64,000 nt of DNA from Straminergon stramineum (taxonomy: Eukaryota; Streptophyta; Bryopsida; Hypnales; Calliergonaceae): positions 6,887,001 to 6,951,000 of the forward strand of contig OY987265.1 of the NCBI GenBank assembly GCA_963920665.1. Reading direction: 5' to 3'. The notes under the pieces are model-generated. The model did not search any database, was not told where the DNA came from, and saw only the letters and a program-made list of their open reading frames with translations. Positions 23,988-36,185 of this stretch are shown piece by piece. The position numbers were made by a program, and so were the translations under genes. Positions within the stretch are counted from its first letter, which is position 1, and each line of letters opens with the position of its first letter.

Positions 23988-24235
23988 CCCTTGAACGTCA
24001 CAGGCTGAACAACAAAAATTGGGAACCTGAACAATTTGGAATAGTTTCAACTGTTGCCTCATTTATTGAAGACTTCACCGCTGATTTGGAGAGCCAATTG
24101 TCTGATCATTGTTACTGTGCAAGTTTTGAAAGAATCCACCCTTGGGATTTTCAGATTATAAGATTTGATGAACCCTGAATTTCAGAAAAGTTGGCTCCTC
24201 AGTGTCTGGAAAACATCTGCTGTGATGTTTAGGGG
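23988..24235. mobile_element. TTAA-flanked CCC...GGGG MITE, 248 bp
   Basis: TTAA at 23984-23987 and 24236-24239. Left end CCCTTGAACGTCACAGGCTG; right end, reverse complemented, CCCCTAAACATCACAGCAGA. Interior unlike the 222-bp group. Confidence 0.7.
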
Positions 24236-24239
24236 TTAA

Positions 24240-26220
24240 TAAGTTTGCAACATCTGAAGTAAGTTACTTCGCGTATTGTTTAAAGTAAACCAGCCCATGA
24301 CAGGCAAACTGCCTAATGCAGTCATCTAGAAAACCACCCATTAGAGTCTTACACAAACCCAAGGCAGATTTTTTCTGATAAATGAGATTAGGACTACATT
24401 AGGCTAATTTGTAGCCATAATCTTACCTTGGGAGATGATCTTGGAGTTATTAGTGACTATCATAGGGCACTTACACCATTCAAGTGTAAATTGGTCATAA
24501 AAAGTTATTTTTTAATTTTTTCTTGTCATGGCCATGTTAGGAAATGTTGTAGTCATGTTAAAAAATGTTGTGACTACTTTAGATGGTAAGATGACCATTA
24601 TGGAAATCCTTTTTGCTGATTTGGGGTAGTTTACAGACTCTGTTGGGCCAATCGGACTGTATACTTCAAAAATTCATAAAAAAATTTTACTTTGTCAAAA
24701 AAATAAATTTCCAATTGCTTCCTTCAATTCTCACATATGTCTATGTAGGGAAAAAAATCTGAATCATTTTGCTAATGGCAACAGTTCAGGCCAGTCATTC
24801 TGCCTGTCATAGGCAGGTTTACCTTATATCACAAGGACTCACATCAGAAACCTCACTGTGCACTGTGTACAGTCCTTCAGTGAGTCTCCCCTGGATCCTT
24901 ACAATACAATTTATGGTTGCGAATCTAAGAATTCTGAAAGACACCCTTGTCTCATTGTTGAATAATGTTACACAGCCAGTGACAAATAAGTGAAACTTGC
25001 TTTTGGTGACTACCACACCTTTGCTAGCAGCTTTCAATTGGCAGAAATTTTTTAAAAAAAAACACTAAAACTAATAATAATAATAGTAATTATTATTATT
25101 TCCTGATTTCTTAAGAGATTATCCCCTTGTCTTGCCTAATATTTGGAAATTGTAGTTGATCGAGGAAGAAATTATAATTATATCCTTCTCTAGGAACATG
25201 AACTGATCATATATGGCAAACCTGGCTTAATACTCTGTGTATTCTAACTTTCCAACTTCTGAACAAACAGCCTCTTGTCCTCTTATAAACTGCTAAATGA
25301 AGTATCCAAACCTTTGCTAGATGCCCATGATACCTTGTTCAATATTGAATGGTTACCTAAATACCGTGATATATTAAATTGTAGTCTTTTCAAACATTTC
25401 TTTTGTACTTCGATTAAATATTAGGCATTCTAGTGCTGAAGCTGCTCATAAATTATGGTAACCCAAGAACATTCATATAATCTTGGGACTCACTTCCCAA
25501 ACTTCTGGTGTGGTGTTGCGCTTGCATGTATATCCAAAAAAACATTTAAAGGACCAATCCGAGAGAGAAAGAAAGAAATGGACACTTCCAAGTAATGCGT
25601 TTTCCACATGGTGGCCCCTGGCTAACAAACTTATTGGCAATGTCTACTGTAAGTTATAATAACTTATATTGTTGTGCCACCAACTGAGATGAATCTCAAT
25701 TCAGTCAATGAAAACACTTTATTCCACATTCAAAATAAAGGTCCCCCTGTCACTTCCCTCAAAGCATGTACAGTAGAATACCGGTATGAGCATTTTCTAT
25801 GTCTTTCTAAAGTCCTCTGCACAATAAAGAAATTGCTGCTGGTGATCAAATTTGGGCAACAATTGCTTTTATGGATTGCTTGAATACAAATAGCAATATT
25901 CTAATTGGAAGACGGTCAACTACCAACTAACTCAGGAATTGTCAACTGATTTTGACTTTCAAATTATTGAAGGTGACATTATAGAGAATTCAACAAGTAA
26001 AGGTGGGGTGTGCTACAAACTGCCCTTGTTCTAAAAGCGTCCTCTAGCACAAAAGTACACATTAGTGTGAATGAAACTTTAGGGGAATGGTTCGTACCAG
26101 TCCTCTTGAAGTTTAGAACATCCTCTTTTGGTGTCAATATTATATTCTAATGGGATTATTTTATCCTTTCTAGAGTCAAGATTATGTCCTAGCCTCTAGG
26201 CATGAATGTATCCTTACAGG
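24240..26220. other. Intergenic, nothing recognised
   Basis: AT-rich without a recognisable gene. Holds a short AT palindrome (TAATAATAATA against TAATTATTATTATT, near 25073-25100) and a copy of the CTGCCTGTCATA/GGTTTACC word pair at 24783-24820. Confidence 0.4.
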
Positions 26221-26221
26221 G

Positions 26222-26650
26222 TTAGGTGAGAAAGTTGGGTGAGAGAGAACAAATTAAAGGATGCTATAGTGAAAGTGGTGGAGGTTGATTAGTTGGGTGA
26301 AAGAATAGAGGATGCAATAATAAAGATGTCAATTTGGGGTGAGAGAACAGAGGATGCAATAGTGCAGTGGTCGAGGCTGATTAGTTTGATTAAAAAAATA
26401 GAGGATGTGATAATAAAGATGTCAATGTGGGGTGAGAGAACAAAGGATGTGATAGTGAAAGTGGTTGAGGTTGATTAGTTGGGTGAAAGAATAGAGGATG
26501 TGATGATCAAGATGTCAATGCGAGGTGAGAGAACAAAGGATGTGATACTGCAGTGGTTGAGGTTGATTAGTTGGGTGGAAAAATAGAGGATGTAATAAAA
26601 AGATGCAATCTGGGGGGAGAGAACAGAGGATGTGGTAGTAAAGCCGCAGC
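26222..26650 (+). repeat. ~93-bp minisatellite, about five copies
   Basis: The word GAGAGAACA with AAGGATG or GAGGATG following recurs at about 26243, 26341, 26434, 26526 and 26617 (spacing 98, 93, 92 and 91 bp). Units also share GTTGATTAGTTGGGTG and AAAGATGTCAAT. Reads in one frame as a Met/Ile/Glu-rich peptide, but a coding role is unlikely. Confidence 0.85.
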
Positions 26651-28766
26651 AAAAAGGAGGTAGAAAAGGAGCAAGGAATGTAGAAATTCATTCTACCTGA
26701 AAGCCAGGCAACTGAAGAACAGAACCCAAACAACTCTGTGGAGGGACCTGGAACTGAAGGAAGGCTATGATAAATCAAAAAGGAAACGAGTTCCCAAGTG
26801 GTGACACATGCTGCAATCACAGCAGGCCCCATGGGAACCAAACTACTGTAGCATCAATCCCTGGCCATTCCAAATTCATGTGGGACGACGACTACCTCCC
26901 GTCGTCTGGTCCTAGTCCCGGTCCCGGTCCCGGTGGGCCGCCGTGCACACTTTCCTTCTCTTCCTCACCAACCAACTACTCCCCTTTCGCTTCAGCCCAG
27001 CCTAAGTCCTAACGTACCTCACGCACGCATGACGTGACCTCTGCGGCAGGCAATGCTGTGTTCCCCACCTTCTCCTCTCCATGGCCACTCATAATTTCTC
27101 CATGGCTTTCCCAATCATCGAAAATACTGACCCTTACACAACTATATTGTAAAGAAAAGGGGAGATCTCAATGGTGGACCAACTGAATTAACTTCTTCAC
27201 ACAGATTGCATGGAACCGACGGTCAACAACAAACAGGCCGGGCTCTAATTCACTCAGTCTGTACGTCCTGGCCTGCCATCGCATGGAACCTGCTACAGAT
27301 AATTCTCTACTTCACGCAATGTCCTTGCATGCAGGACTTGAGTATATCGATCAACCTCTTTGCGAACTAGCTACAGTCAATTCGGGATTGAAATCGGGAC
27401 CTGCAGTTGCATGCGACTAGATTTTTCAGTGACTAGAGTCTCGCTCTTCGACTAGCTGGGTGTCTCTGTGTGTCTGTAACGGCAGTGCGGTAGATGGAAA
27501 AGGAGAGAGTAGGTAAGAAAGCGAAGTCAAAGCGACTTTGTAACAGGGTAGCAAAGTCAAGTAGTTTTGGGGTGACACTAAAGAAGTAAACACTCTTTCA
27601 ATTATAAGTTGTGCGTGGGACGTACTGGCATGGATATGTGCTTTCGATATCAGCAAGCGGATTACCTGGATCGATCATTAGTCAATTGCGACATCATGGC
27701 GGCGAGGAGAACATTCTAGAAGAGATTAGAGGTGCAGAATGTTCTTGGGAGGAGGCCCAGTGAATATATTCATTCATTTAGTTTAGGAGTGCATGGAACT
27801 GTTTGCTAGGCAGCCGGGTTATGCATTGATTTGCATAGGGGAAGCTCGAAAGCTCGATTATATATTGATCACCTCGTTCCCATATATTCTAAACAACTAA
27901 TTAAAGCTCCTGTTGGATGCTCGAGGGGTGATTGATCGAGAACTGAGTGTAAGAGATGCCTTCCTTTGTCATGAAGATTCAAAAGGTGGCCGAATTATGA
28001 GAGCAGATTCAGATTCCATTCCGCAAACTGTAAGTTCAGTCACAGGAATTGTTCGGCAGGGAGATGTCTAGTTGGTTAACCTTGCGGGAGTGAGATTGTG
28101 TTGATCGAGTAGATCGAGTAGTACGAATGTCGAAACTCTTGATTCAACAACTGATGGTTCATTTCGGTGCCACTGGGTTTGTGTACCTGTGTTGAATCAG
28201 TAATGCAGCTGATGCGAACTTGCCCTTAGCTTGTACATACCACCACCCTTTCGTGAAAGCAGAACTGTAGCTAACCATTCCACCCCGGTCCCCAACTTGT
28301 GCAATCCCTTTCAACACACTTTCAAATGTACACAACTTTTTTGACGAAACTTGGAGCAAGTTCGAATGGCAGGAAGCACTAGCTAGCTAGTCGTACATAC
28401 TAGACATAGAAACAGGGTAACTATACATGTCCGCACTGCAATTCAAGCCCCAGTTCCAACTCAGAACATATTCATTCAACTTGAAATGCTTACTTACAGT
28501 TTTGCATATCCATTTCCCTGGATCACTCTGTTTCGTGAAAACAGATCTTTCAGTTCTCGAGTTATATAGATCACGTATGCTTACAACAGTAGAAAGATCT
28601 AATGATCTGTGATCACCCTGGCGCTGCAATCATCACAGACTGTAGCTAGCTTACGACCTACAGTCCCCTAGAAAGACTTGTTTGCAATTAATTCATTCTA
28701 GCACTATCTGCAGCATTCGTCTCGCTCCAACCTTACAGCAACAGTGTTGTACGTAGCGAGCTGTCC
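26651..28766. other. Intergenic, GC-richer region upstream of mannanase
   Basis: From about 26880 the G+C rises (for example repeated GTCCCGG near 26915-26930), and the sequence stays less AT-rich up to the mannanase start. Short frames on both strands are not recognisable. A TTATATAG word at about 28560-28567, some 200 bp before the mannanase ATG, is a possible TATA box. No RNA gene identified. Confidence 0.35.
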
Positions 28767-31700
28767 ATGATGATGAGAGTTCGAATTCGCTGCCCGGAGT
28801 TTCGATTTGCAGTAGGAGTGTGTTTGTTGTTGGCAGCATTGATTGGTGCTGTGGTATTGGAAGAAGACGGAGAGGGGAATATGAATCCCATCCACGGAGG
28901 AGGAGCGTTTGTGGAGCGAGACGGGCAGCATTTCGTTGTGAACGGGGAGCCTTTTTATGTGAACGGCTGGAACTCGTACTGGCTCATGACGCAGGCTGTG
29001 GAGGAGAATACCAGAGCACGCGTGGTGTCCATCTTCAACCATGGCGCGGCCTTAGGCATGACAGTGTGCCGCACTTGGGCGTTTAATGACGCGGCGTACG
29101 ATGCGTTGCAGATGGCTCCTGGCGCTTACTCGGAGAAAACGTTCCAGGTACCTGACTGACTGCAACATATTCACAATTCTCTAGATTACTTTACTCTATT
29201 TCTCACAGGAATGTGTCACGAGATCGATCTCTTGTTTGCTCCCTAGCTAGTTTCATAATTTTCAATCCGTTCAAGTATCCCATTGTGTGTATGCATGCAC
29301 TCTTGATGGCTGCACTCATTAGGTGTCCCGTCATGGCTGAGAAAGAGATTAGCGTGTAATGCCAAAACAAGAGCCCTTAAACGTACACACTAGCTACAGA
29401 ATTTGGTTTTGTTTCATACAATTTGTGGTCATCGATCGATTAATTGTGTAAATGGCCGAATTTGCGAGCCAGAGTACTGAATTGTATAAATTGTGGCATT
29501 TAAGTGTTTAGGGCTCTGATAAGTAGAAACTGTATACCTGATCGGAAAAGTGCCGATCACTTGAAATTTTGATATTGCAACGTAGTACCTTGGATGTGGA
29601 AAATAATCAAAGACATCTATACTGAATCAATAATCTAGTGGAAATCATGCCCTATTCCACCCATTTCGTGTTTCGATCAACCATGGAGTCACTGACTGGA
29701 AGTTGTCTGGAGCTGGAAAAGGTCATGAATTAGACAGTCATCAATTTTAGCCAAGTTGGGCGAACTCCCTTTCTGGAACAGGACATAATTTCCACTCTCT
29801 AATTAACGTTGACTAATTTCATCAAATTCGTCACAATGGCACGACCTCGAGGGTCAAAACTGTGGGCATCTAACTGAAGAAAGCTCTAACATAAAAAACT
29901 AAGAGTGGCATCGATCTACGTTTTAGGACACCTGCCTCAAAATTAAAGTGGCAATGTAGCGAATTTTCGCCAATACAACGTTATTGACGTTGTCTATAGA
30001 TGCCAAAGCTTCAGTTTCTTAAGCGAATTCTCAATCTGTAGGAAACAATAGTTGGTGAAGTTATTCAATTGAGGTCGGTTGTCGAATTTTAATGCCTGCA
30101 GGCCCTGGACTTTGTGATTGCGGAAGCAAGTCGGCATGGAGTCAGACTGTTGCTGACTTTGGTGAACAATTTGCCGGAGTATGGAGGGAAGAGACGCTAT
30201 GTGCAGTGGGCAAGGGACACGGGGGATGATTTGGACCATGGACATGATGATCACTTCTTCACTCATCCCAGAATCCGAGAATACTACAAGGCGCATGTGA
30301 AGGTAATACAAACATTTCATGCATAATTATCGGCATTGAATCAAATAAAATCCTAGCTAGCGGAAAATTCTGATTAGTGTTTAACATCAAATATATTTGT
30401 GGAACTTGATTTATGTTGGTCATTCCCAGTTCTGAGAGCTTTGTGCACTTGAATGCCAGAATTTCGGTGCTCTGAATTTCAGCAAGTTAATGAATTTGAC
30501 CAATCAGTAGCCTTTAATACTCTTCGTTGGAATTATTGACAGATGGTGTTGACGAGGGTAAATAGCATCACAAAAGTGGAGTACCGAAACGACCCTACCA
30601 TTTTCGGATGGGAGCTCATCAACGAACCCCGGTGCTCTTATGATTCTTCAAGCAGTGCTTTACAGGTGCACACCCATATGGATTTCACCATCACGGAGCA
30701 GTGAGAAATTTGTTACGCAGAATCAATAGTTGGGAATTTATGCCATAGATAGTCAAAGATTTAATTTATGGTCCTTTTTTGTGACACAAGGTCACTTGTG
30801 CTCCTCGTACTGCGCAGGCATGGATAGAAGAGATGGCAGGCTATGTGAAATCACTGGATAGCAAGCACCTGCTCACAGTTGGGCTGGAGGGCTTCTATAA
30901 GCGCGGTAGCCATGGCTCATTTGAGGCAAATCCCACGCACACACCACGCTCTGGCACCGATTTCATCCAGAACCATCAGGTCTCTGGAATTGACTTCGCC
31001 ACTGTTCATGCGTATCCTGACCTCTGGTACGCTTACTTATCACCTATGACGTGAACGAAGCCCAATTTTGGAGGAGAGATAGCACCTTGATAACATCCCT
31101 CAAATTTCTTCTCCCCGCTGCTCAACATGGTTTTTTTTCATAACGACGCTCCTCAGTTTGGCGTTTTCTAATCCATAACCTCAACATTAAGCACGATTGA
31201 ACAATTCCATCCATTGAGACCATGTGCAATAACATGAAAGTACAGCGTCTATAGGTCAATATGAAAGAAATCTTGGTTAAAACAATAATTTTTCTATAGT
31301 GAATTGGATCAGTTTCAGTCCCATTTCCTACTCAATGTAAATCTGTAGCTGTTTTAGTTTTCAGAGTCCTAGACACTTTGAACATCATAATTTTGGTGCT
31401 CTGGAACATGCCATTTTATCAGATATGACGATAAAAAAAACCACCGTTCTGCGAGGTGTAATTGACCGGTGTTTTGTTTGTGGGGGATGCTTTTCAATCA
31501 TTCTTAGAACTCTGGCTTAATTGTATAGGATGCCATGGGAGAGCCACAGCGAGAAGCAGAAGTTCTTCAACGCTTGGGTGGACGCACACATCAAAGACGC
31601 CAACGAGATTCTCCACATGCCCGTGCTATTCTCGGAGTTTGGCCTCTTTGACAAGAAGCACCGGGTGGAGATTTTCAAAGCCATGTATGACCGGGTCTAC

Positions 31701-31985
31701 AAATCGGCCAAGAAACAGGGCGCAGGGGCTGGCGCGATGGCCTGGCAGCTGCTGGACGAGGACATGGCACGCGTGTGGAACGATGGGTTTGCCATATTCC
31801 CGGAGCAGGCGCAGGCCTCATCCATGGTGCGCCTCATGAAGCGCCAGTCGTGCAGGTTGAAGGTCCTGTCTTCGTCGACCGAGGCGTATCACGAATGTTG
31901 CAAGTCCGAGTTCCCGCAAGCCATATCTAATCGACCCTCTGAGGTCATCCTGACCGAGTACCAGCCAATGCAGATGGCTCCGTAA
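28767..31985 (+). CDS. MAN: Mannan endo-1,4-beta-mannosidase (GH5_7), secreted
   Basis: Five exons: 28767-29147, 30102-30302, 30543-30665, 30818-31026 and 31529-31985, giving 1371 nt and 456 aa; all phases close. The enzyme cuts beta-1,4 links in cell-wall mannans, glucomannans and galactomannans. Residues 1 to about 35 have basic residues followed by a hydrophobic stretch ([15 protein letters not shown]), a signal peptide or anchor. The family segments appear in order: [10 protein letters not shown] near the start of the catalytic domain, [14 protein letters not shown] (exon 2), [11 protein letters not shown] with the acid/base Glu222 (exon 3), VHAYPDLW across the exon 4/5 border, and [10 protein letters not shown] with the nucleophile Glu341 (exon 5). 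Both catalytic glutamates are present, so it should be active. Length fits the plant family (about 400-450 aa). Three ATG codons lie in tandem at the start; the first is taken. Introns 1 (954 bp) and 4 (502 bp) contain nothing recognisable. Confidence 0.95.
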
Positions 31986-32200
31986 ACGACTCCAGGGATC
32001 CCTCGGCATCCAGGATGGACAATTTCGTTAAATTTTCTCGATTCAGGGCTCCCAAAAATGTGATTCATTTGCACAAAGCTTTAAAGTCTAGGACTGGTAA
32101 TGATTTCGGAACACATGGTCTAAACGTGAAAGTGCCTAGTTTATGGAAATATGCCAATTTAACGAAATTGACGTTCTGGCGGATCTTTTCGATAATGTGT
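31986..32200. other. 3' flank of mannanase
   Basis: Presumed 3' untranslated region; no distinct signal seen. Confidence 0.35.
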
Positions 32201-32484
32201 GCAACCTCTGCACACCATAGCTCACGGTACTCCGTACCGTGGATCCAGTGGTAAATATCAGTCAGCAGCTTTAATTTATAATAACTTATGCAACCTGACA
32301 ACCAGAACATTCTACAGTCCTTACGGCATACGGATGGTCCCTATGCCTCTAGTGGCAGGACTCAACGTTTCTATTATTTTTGCAACCTGTCAACCATTCC
32401 ATCATATAGCTCATATGATAAGTAGGTCTAGCTCCTTACCGTGGATCCCGTGGCACCAGACAGCAGCTTTTCTATGCTTTTTGC
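32201..32484 (+). repeat. ~95-bp tandem repeat behind mannanase
   Basis: Units start at GCAACCTCTG (32201), GCAACCTGAC (32290), GCAACCTGTC (32382) and GCTACCTGTC (32483), spaced 89, 92 and 101 bp. Units 1 and 3 also share ACCGTGGATCC and CAGCAGCTTT. Diverged but clearly a tandem array. Confidence 0.65.
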
Positions 32485-32697
32485 TACCTGTCCTCTATAA
32501 CCTCTAGTCTCCTTTTCTCAATCTCTCTCCAGAACCCTTTTTATCACAAACATTTGGTATGATTATAATCCTGTTTTGATTCTCACTTTTAATTCTCTTA
32601 GCGTCAACAAATTACACTCAGAATCTAGCCTAAGTAGTTCCCACTCATCCCATTCACAGATTGATGGCTTTGTGAGATGCGAGATGCGCGCTTGAAA

Positions 32698-32960
32698 GTT
32701 GGGTCAACTCGAGTCTTGATATTCTGATTCTCTCGAGTATATACAGTATCCTCTTATTGCAAAAGTGTCGCCAATCAAAGTTCCCATTCAAAGTTTGATT
32801 GCTTTATGTGACTTGTGAACCACAACATTCTACAGTCACCTTGGAAAGTTGAATCGATATTGATCATATTCTGATTCTCTCTAGTATCTATATCTGATAA
32901 TTTGGTACCCAGAATCCACGTTGGTTCCCATTCGAAGTTTACCAGCAATAGCTAAAGAAT
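32698..32960 (+). repeat. ~145-bp tandem duplication
   Basis: ATTCTGATTCTCTCGAGTAT at 32721 and ATTCTGATTCTCTCTAGTAT at 32868 are 147 bp apart. GTTCCCATTCAAAGTTT near 32780 and GTTCCCATTCGAAGTTT near 32923 show the same shift. Confidence 0.65.
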
Positions 32961-35077
32961 GCGATGTCAGTTTTGTGTCTAATAATTTGCAGTTAGAGAA
33001 AATTGCTTCTGAAATGTCTCAGCTTGTGTTATACCGTAAGCAACATCCATTGATGTCAGGTGCTGCAAATCGTAGCTATTCATATAAGCCCGATTGTGAA
33101 TTAAATCTGGTAAAGGTGGTTAGCAAACCTTGAACTGGAATTTGAGGGAGTGGTATTGTGATTCATTTACCGTCAATTTTGGTAAATTGGTGGATTTTCA
33201 CAATTTTGGTGCGGTTGATCAGGTTGCGTGACCAGAAACCAAAATCTATACGTATCTTTGGGCCTAAAATTACACCTTCGTGAAGATAATTATGTGTCAC
33301 AACTTTTGCCTTGTGGAATATCGCTAATTTCAAGAAATTGGCCTTATTTCCTCTGATCTGACAAAGTGACTTCAGGATGTAAGTTTCTCAACGTAATACC
33401 TTCACGCGGTATAAACTTCAATTTCAGGACAAATTAAGAACACACAGTAAGTTGGGACAAATAATGCAATTCTGGTGGGATTGCCTGATTTGATTTCACT
33501 CAGATTGTATTTGGTTTCCACTTGACCTTCTCTAGTGGCAACCTCTGTAAGTGCACATTCCTTGTGTATCATGAGAGTATCTCTCATATTGGTAGGACAA
33601 CCTCCACATGGCATGTTGTGAACTCACGTCAACACGACACCTCAACTAAGATAGGGCCTCAGATTCAGACTTGAGAGACAGGTAACTTAGAGATATTGGA
33701 GGATGGAGCAAGAGATTTTTGGGTGTACATAGGCTCTCAATTTGGTCATTCAAACTATTGAAAGAGTGGTAATGGCAGTCGATGTGAGCAACATCAAATG
33801 AGAAGAAATGACAAGAATCTTCTCATCAACGTAACACAATAAAAAACCTACGTGGCTTACACTGGTTTGTGACTACCACATGACAACGGAAATGACTATT
33901 ACCGTACGTTCAGGTCTGATTTGGAACATTGGTGCCGAAATAATTTAATTTTAGAATTCAGACAGTTCAGCAGCTCAATTTAGATTTAGATTTTTTGGCT
34001 TTCGACACTTTGCTCTTCCTAATTTTTTCACACTCCTCATTCTGGATTGATTCTTTCTATTCATGCGAAAATGTGTTCCTTCTTCTAAATTTTCTGAAGA
34101 ATAATTTTTGGGTAACTATTCAGAATTAGCAACAATGAAATTTTTTAAGATTTTCAGAAATAGTTGTACAATTTCTTAAAATTTCAGACATCTTCTAAAT
34201 TTTTACCTAATTATTTACGAAACTGACCTACACGTACGGTAGAGGTTCTTGTTCTTGTCTAGAAGTGAAGTAACAATACCCCGAAGACGAGAAACTGAGA
34301 AAAAAATCGTCCATTTTTCTCTCTGCGTCGACTCCAAGTACACAAGTCTAAATGAAGCTGAGGCTGCTCACAATCATCTGACTGAGAGGCCCTTAGAGGA
34401 CTCGTTGCATTGAGTTTCCTGCATTGAGGTCTTGTGCCAGGATGATTCCGCATGGAAATCTGTAACTTAAAAACGCTGAGCAGGACTGCCAGCAATTGCA
34501 ATGGACTAGACCCTGACGAATTGAGTGACGCCATGCTTGTACCATTGGTGGCTCTGCAATCAATCACAGAATATGTACCTTACCAAAGCACCTAACAGTT
34601 GGGCAATTGGTTCAAATGCCACGCAACCAGTGTGCTGCAGACATACTGTCTGGGACTTCACCTCCGCAGGCAGCATGTCCTGCAAATGTACGGTGGGTAC
34701 ACTCAAAATACTGGGGTATGGTTGCCCACCTAAGGGCATGGCTGACGTGCTGTCGGAGTGAAGATCATGCCTGATGACATGGATTGTAAACGATCGATGG
34801 CCACTCCCTCTGTTCACGTTCAATTTCGTTAAATTGGCACGGTTCCAGGTTCAAAAATTGTGACATACAAAAATGTAGGATGGGTATGGATTTGTGTTGA
34901 AAGGTGCTATAGTACTGGAATACCGACAATTTAGTAAAAAAATGACGTTATTTTCAAAGATTTATCTCCTTCACCGTGGATCATCCAAGGTTGCAGTGTC
35001 CTCATTGAAAGTATGCAAATCCAAAGTCTAATTCCAGCGTAGTCAAAGGCACGTCCTTTGCACATTCAACACATAGG
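32961..35077. other. Intergenic, nothing recognised
   Basis: Moderate base composition, slightly GC-richer at 34260-34830. Short frames on both strands match no family I know. Confidence 0.35.
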
Positions 35078-35197
35078 AAACTCATATTGGGTTCCCGGTG
35101 CTAAAATTCCCGGTTTCCCGGTGTGTGTTACCCTGGGAACACCGGGAAAAGTGAGAATTCACCTGGAATTTTAACACCGGGAACCCAATATGAGTTT
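35078..35197. mobile_element. 120-bp nested hairpin (fold-back MITE candidate)
   Basis: AAACTCATATTGGGTTCCCG at the left and its reverse complement CGGGAACCCAATATGAGTTT at the right are perfect over 22 bp and continue to about 34 bp with few mismatches. Inside, TTCCCGGTG and CACCGGGAA make a second, inner hairpin. No target duplication found. Could be a MITE or a hairpin-forming transcript; the arms are very similar, so it is young or selected. Confidence 0.6.
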
Positions 35198-36012
35198 GTT
35201 GTGACATTGATGAGGTCGTGGATACTCTTTTTCCAAAACCAAGCTCTGGATATAGAAAAAGTGATGAAGTGCAGTGATGTATTTTGAGTGAAACACATCA
35301 AGTATACCTTCACTTTCATGAGTGATGCAATGTAGTTGGAGCATAAACCACATGCACGTGAAACCAGTACCGGAATAGGTCCGGGGGTAAGCCAAGCCTA
35401 CCAAATGGTGCAATTTTTTTAGTTCTTTATTCTTTATGTATTATAGACCACTCTATCTTGTAGCTTGAGCAATGTAAGCCAATTTGAAACTTGGATTGAC
35501 AATGTATAGTACGATCACTCATTACCAAGCATGTTCTGAAGAGGGTGCCCTGATAGATCTAGATAAAAAATAAATGTCATTGCACTCCTTTCAACACAAC
35601 AGCATGGAAATTATGACTAGAATTTGGAAAATTTATCAATTGAATTTAGATCACAACAATTGAGTTTCCAATTGCAATTTGCTTTGCTTGTAAACTGAAG
35701 AACAATCTTGGACACAGGAACATCATAGGCTCAATAAAGGAAACTCACAGGTTCTCCAAGCTTGTTCTCCAGAAGACGAATCCTTTCACACCCCAGATGA
35801 ATAAAGAGTCTCTTGCGGGTGGTTCTCCCAACTGTGCCCTTGTTCTCCATAACTGTCAATCACCACATGCTCCGAATCGGGAACCATCAGGAAACATCTG
35901 TCCAGACATGCACATCAAGACACTGGAACCGTCTGGATTTCTGGAGGAATCACAGACCTTGAAAGACTTCGTCAATTCTTGATACAACCGGCGCTCAACA
36001 TACATCAGAGAC
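35198..36012. other. Intergenic, upstream of HSP20
   Basis: No gene recognised. The last part is the presumed promoter of the small heat-shock gene. Confidence 0.4.
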
Positions 36013-36022
36013 CTTCATGAAA
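36013..36022 (+). promoter_or_regulatory. Possible heat-shock element
   Basis: CTTCATGAAA contains the TTCnnGAA dimer bound by heat-shock factors, about 165 bp before the HSP20 start codon. A full element has three units; the third is not intact. Position and downstream gene make it plausible, but it could be chance. Confidence 0.3.
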
Positions 36023-36185
36023 CATGCAAAGCTCTCACTAGTTTCATGTCCTCCAGCATCACAGAAATCCTTGGGCTCACTGCAAGTTCTCCTCGAACGA
36101 CACCAACTGTTGGACACCAATTCATAGCTTAGTTACCTGACATTATTTGTTAGGAATACAAAGATCAGTACATTTACAGATCAAG

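Noticed and set aside
26767..27012. Pro/Gly/Ser-rich 81-residue frame
   Set aside because: It reads a short CCCGGT repeat; no family or splice structure supports it.
34259..34823. Possible gene fragment in a slightly GC-richer patch
   Set aside because: Only short frames on both strands, no domain or convincing splice sites.
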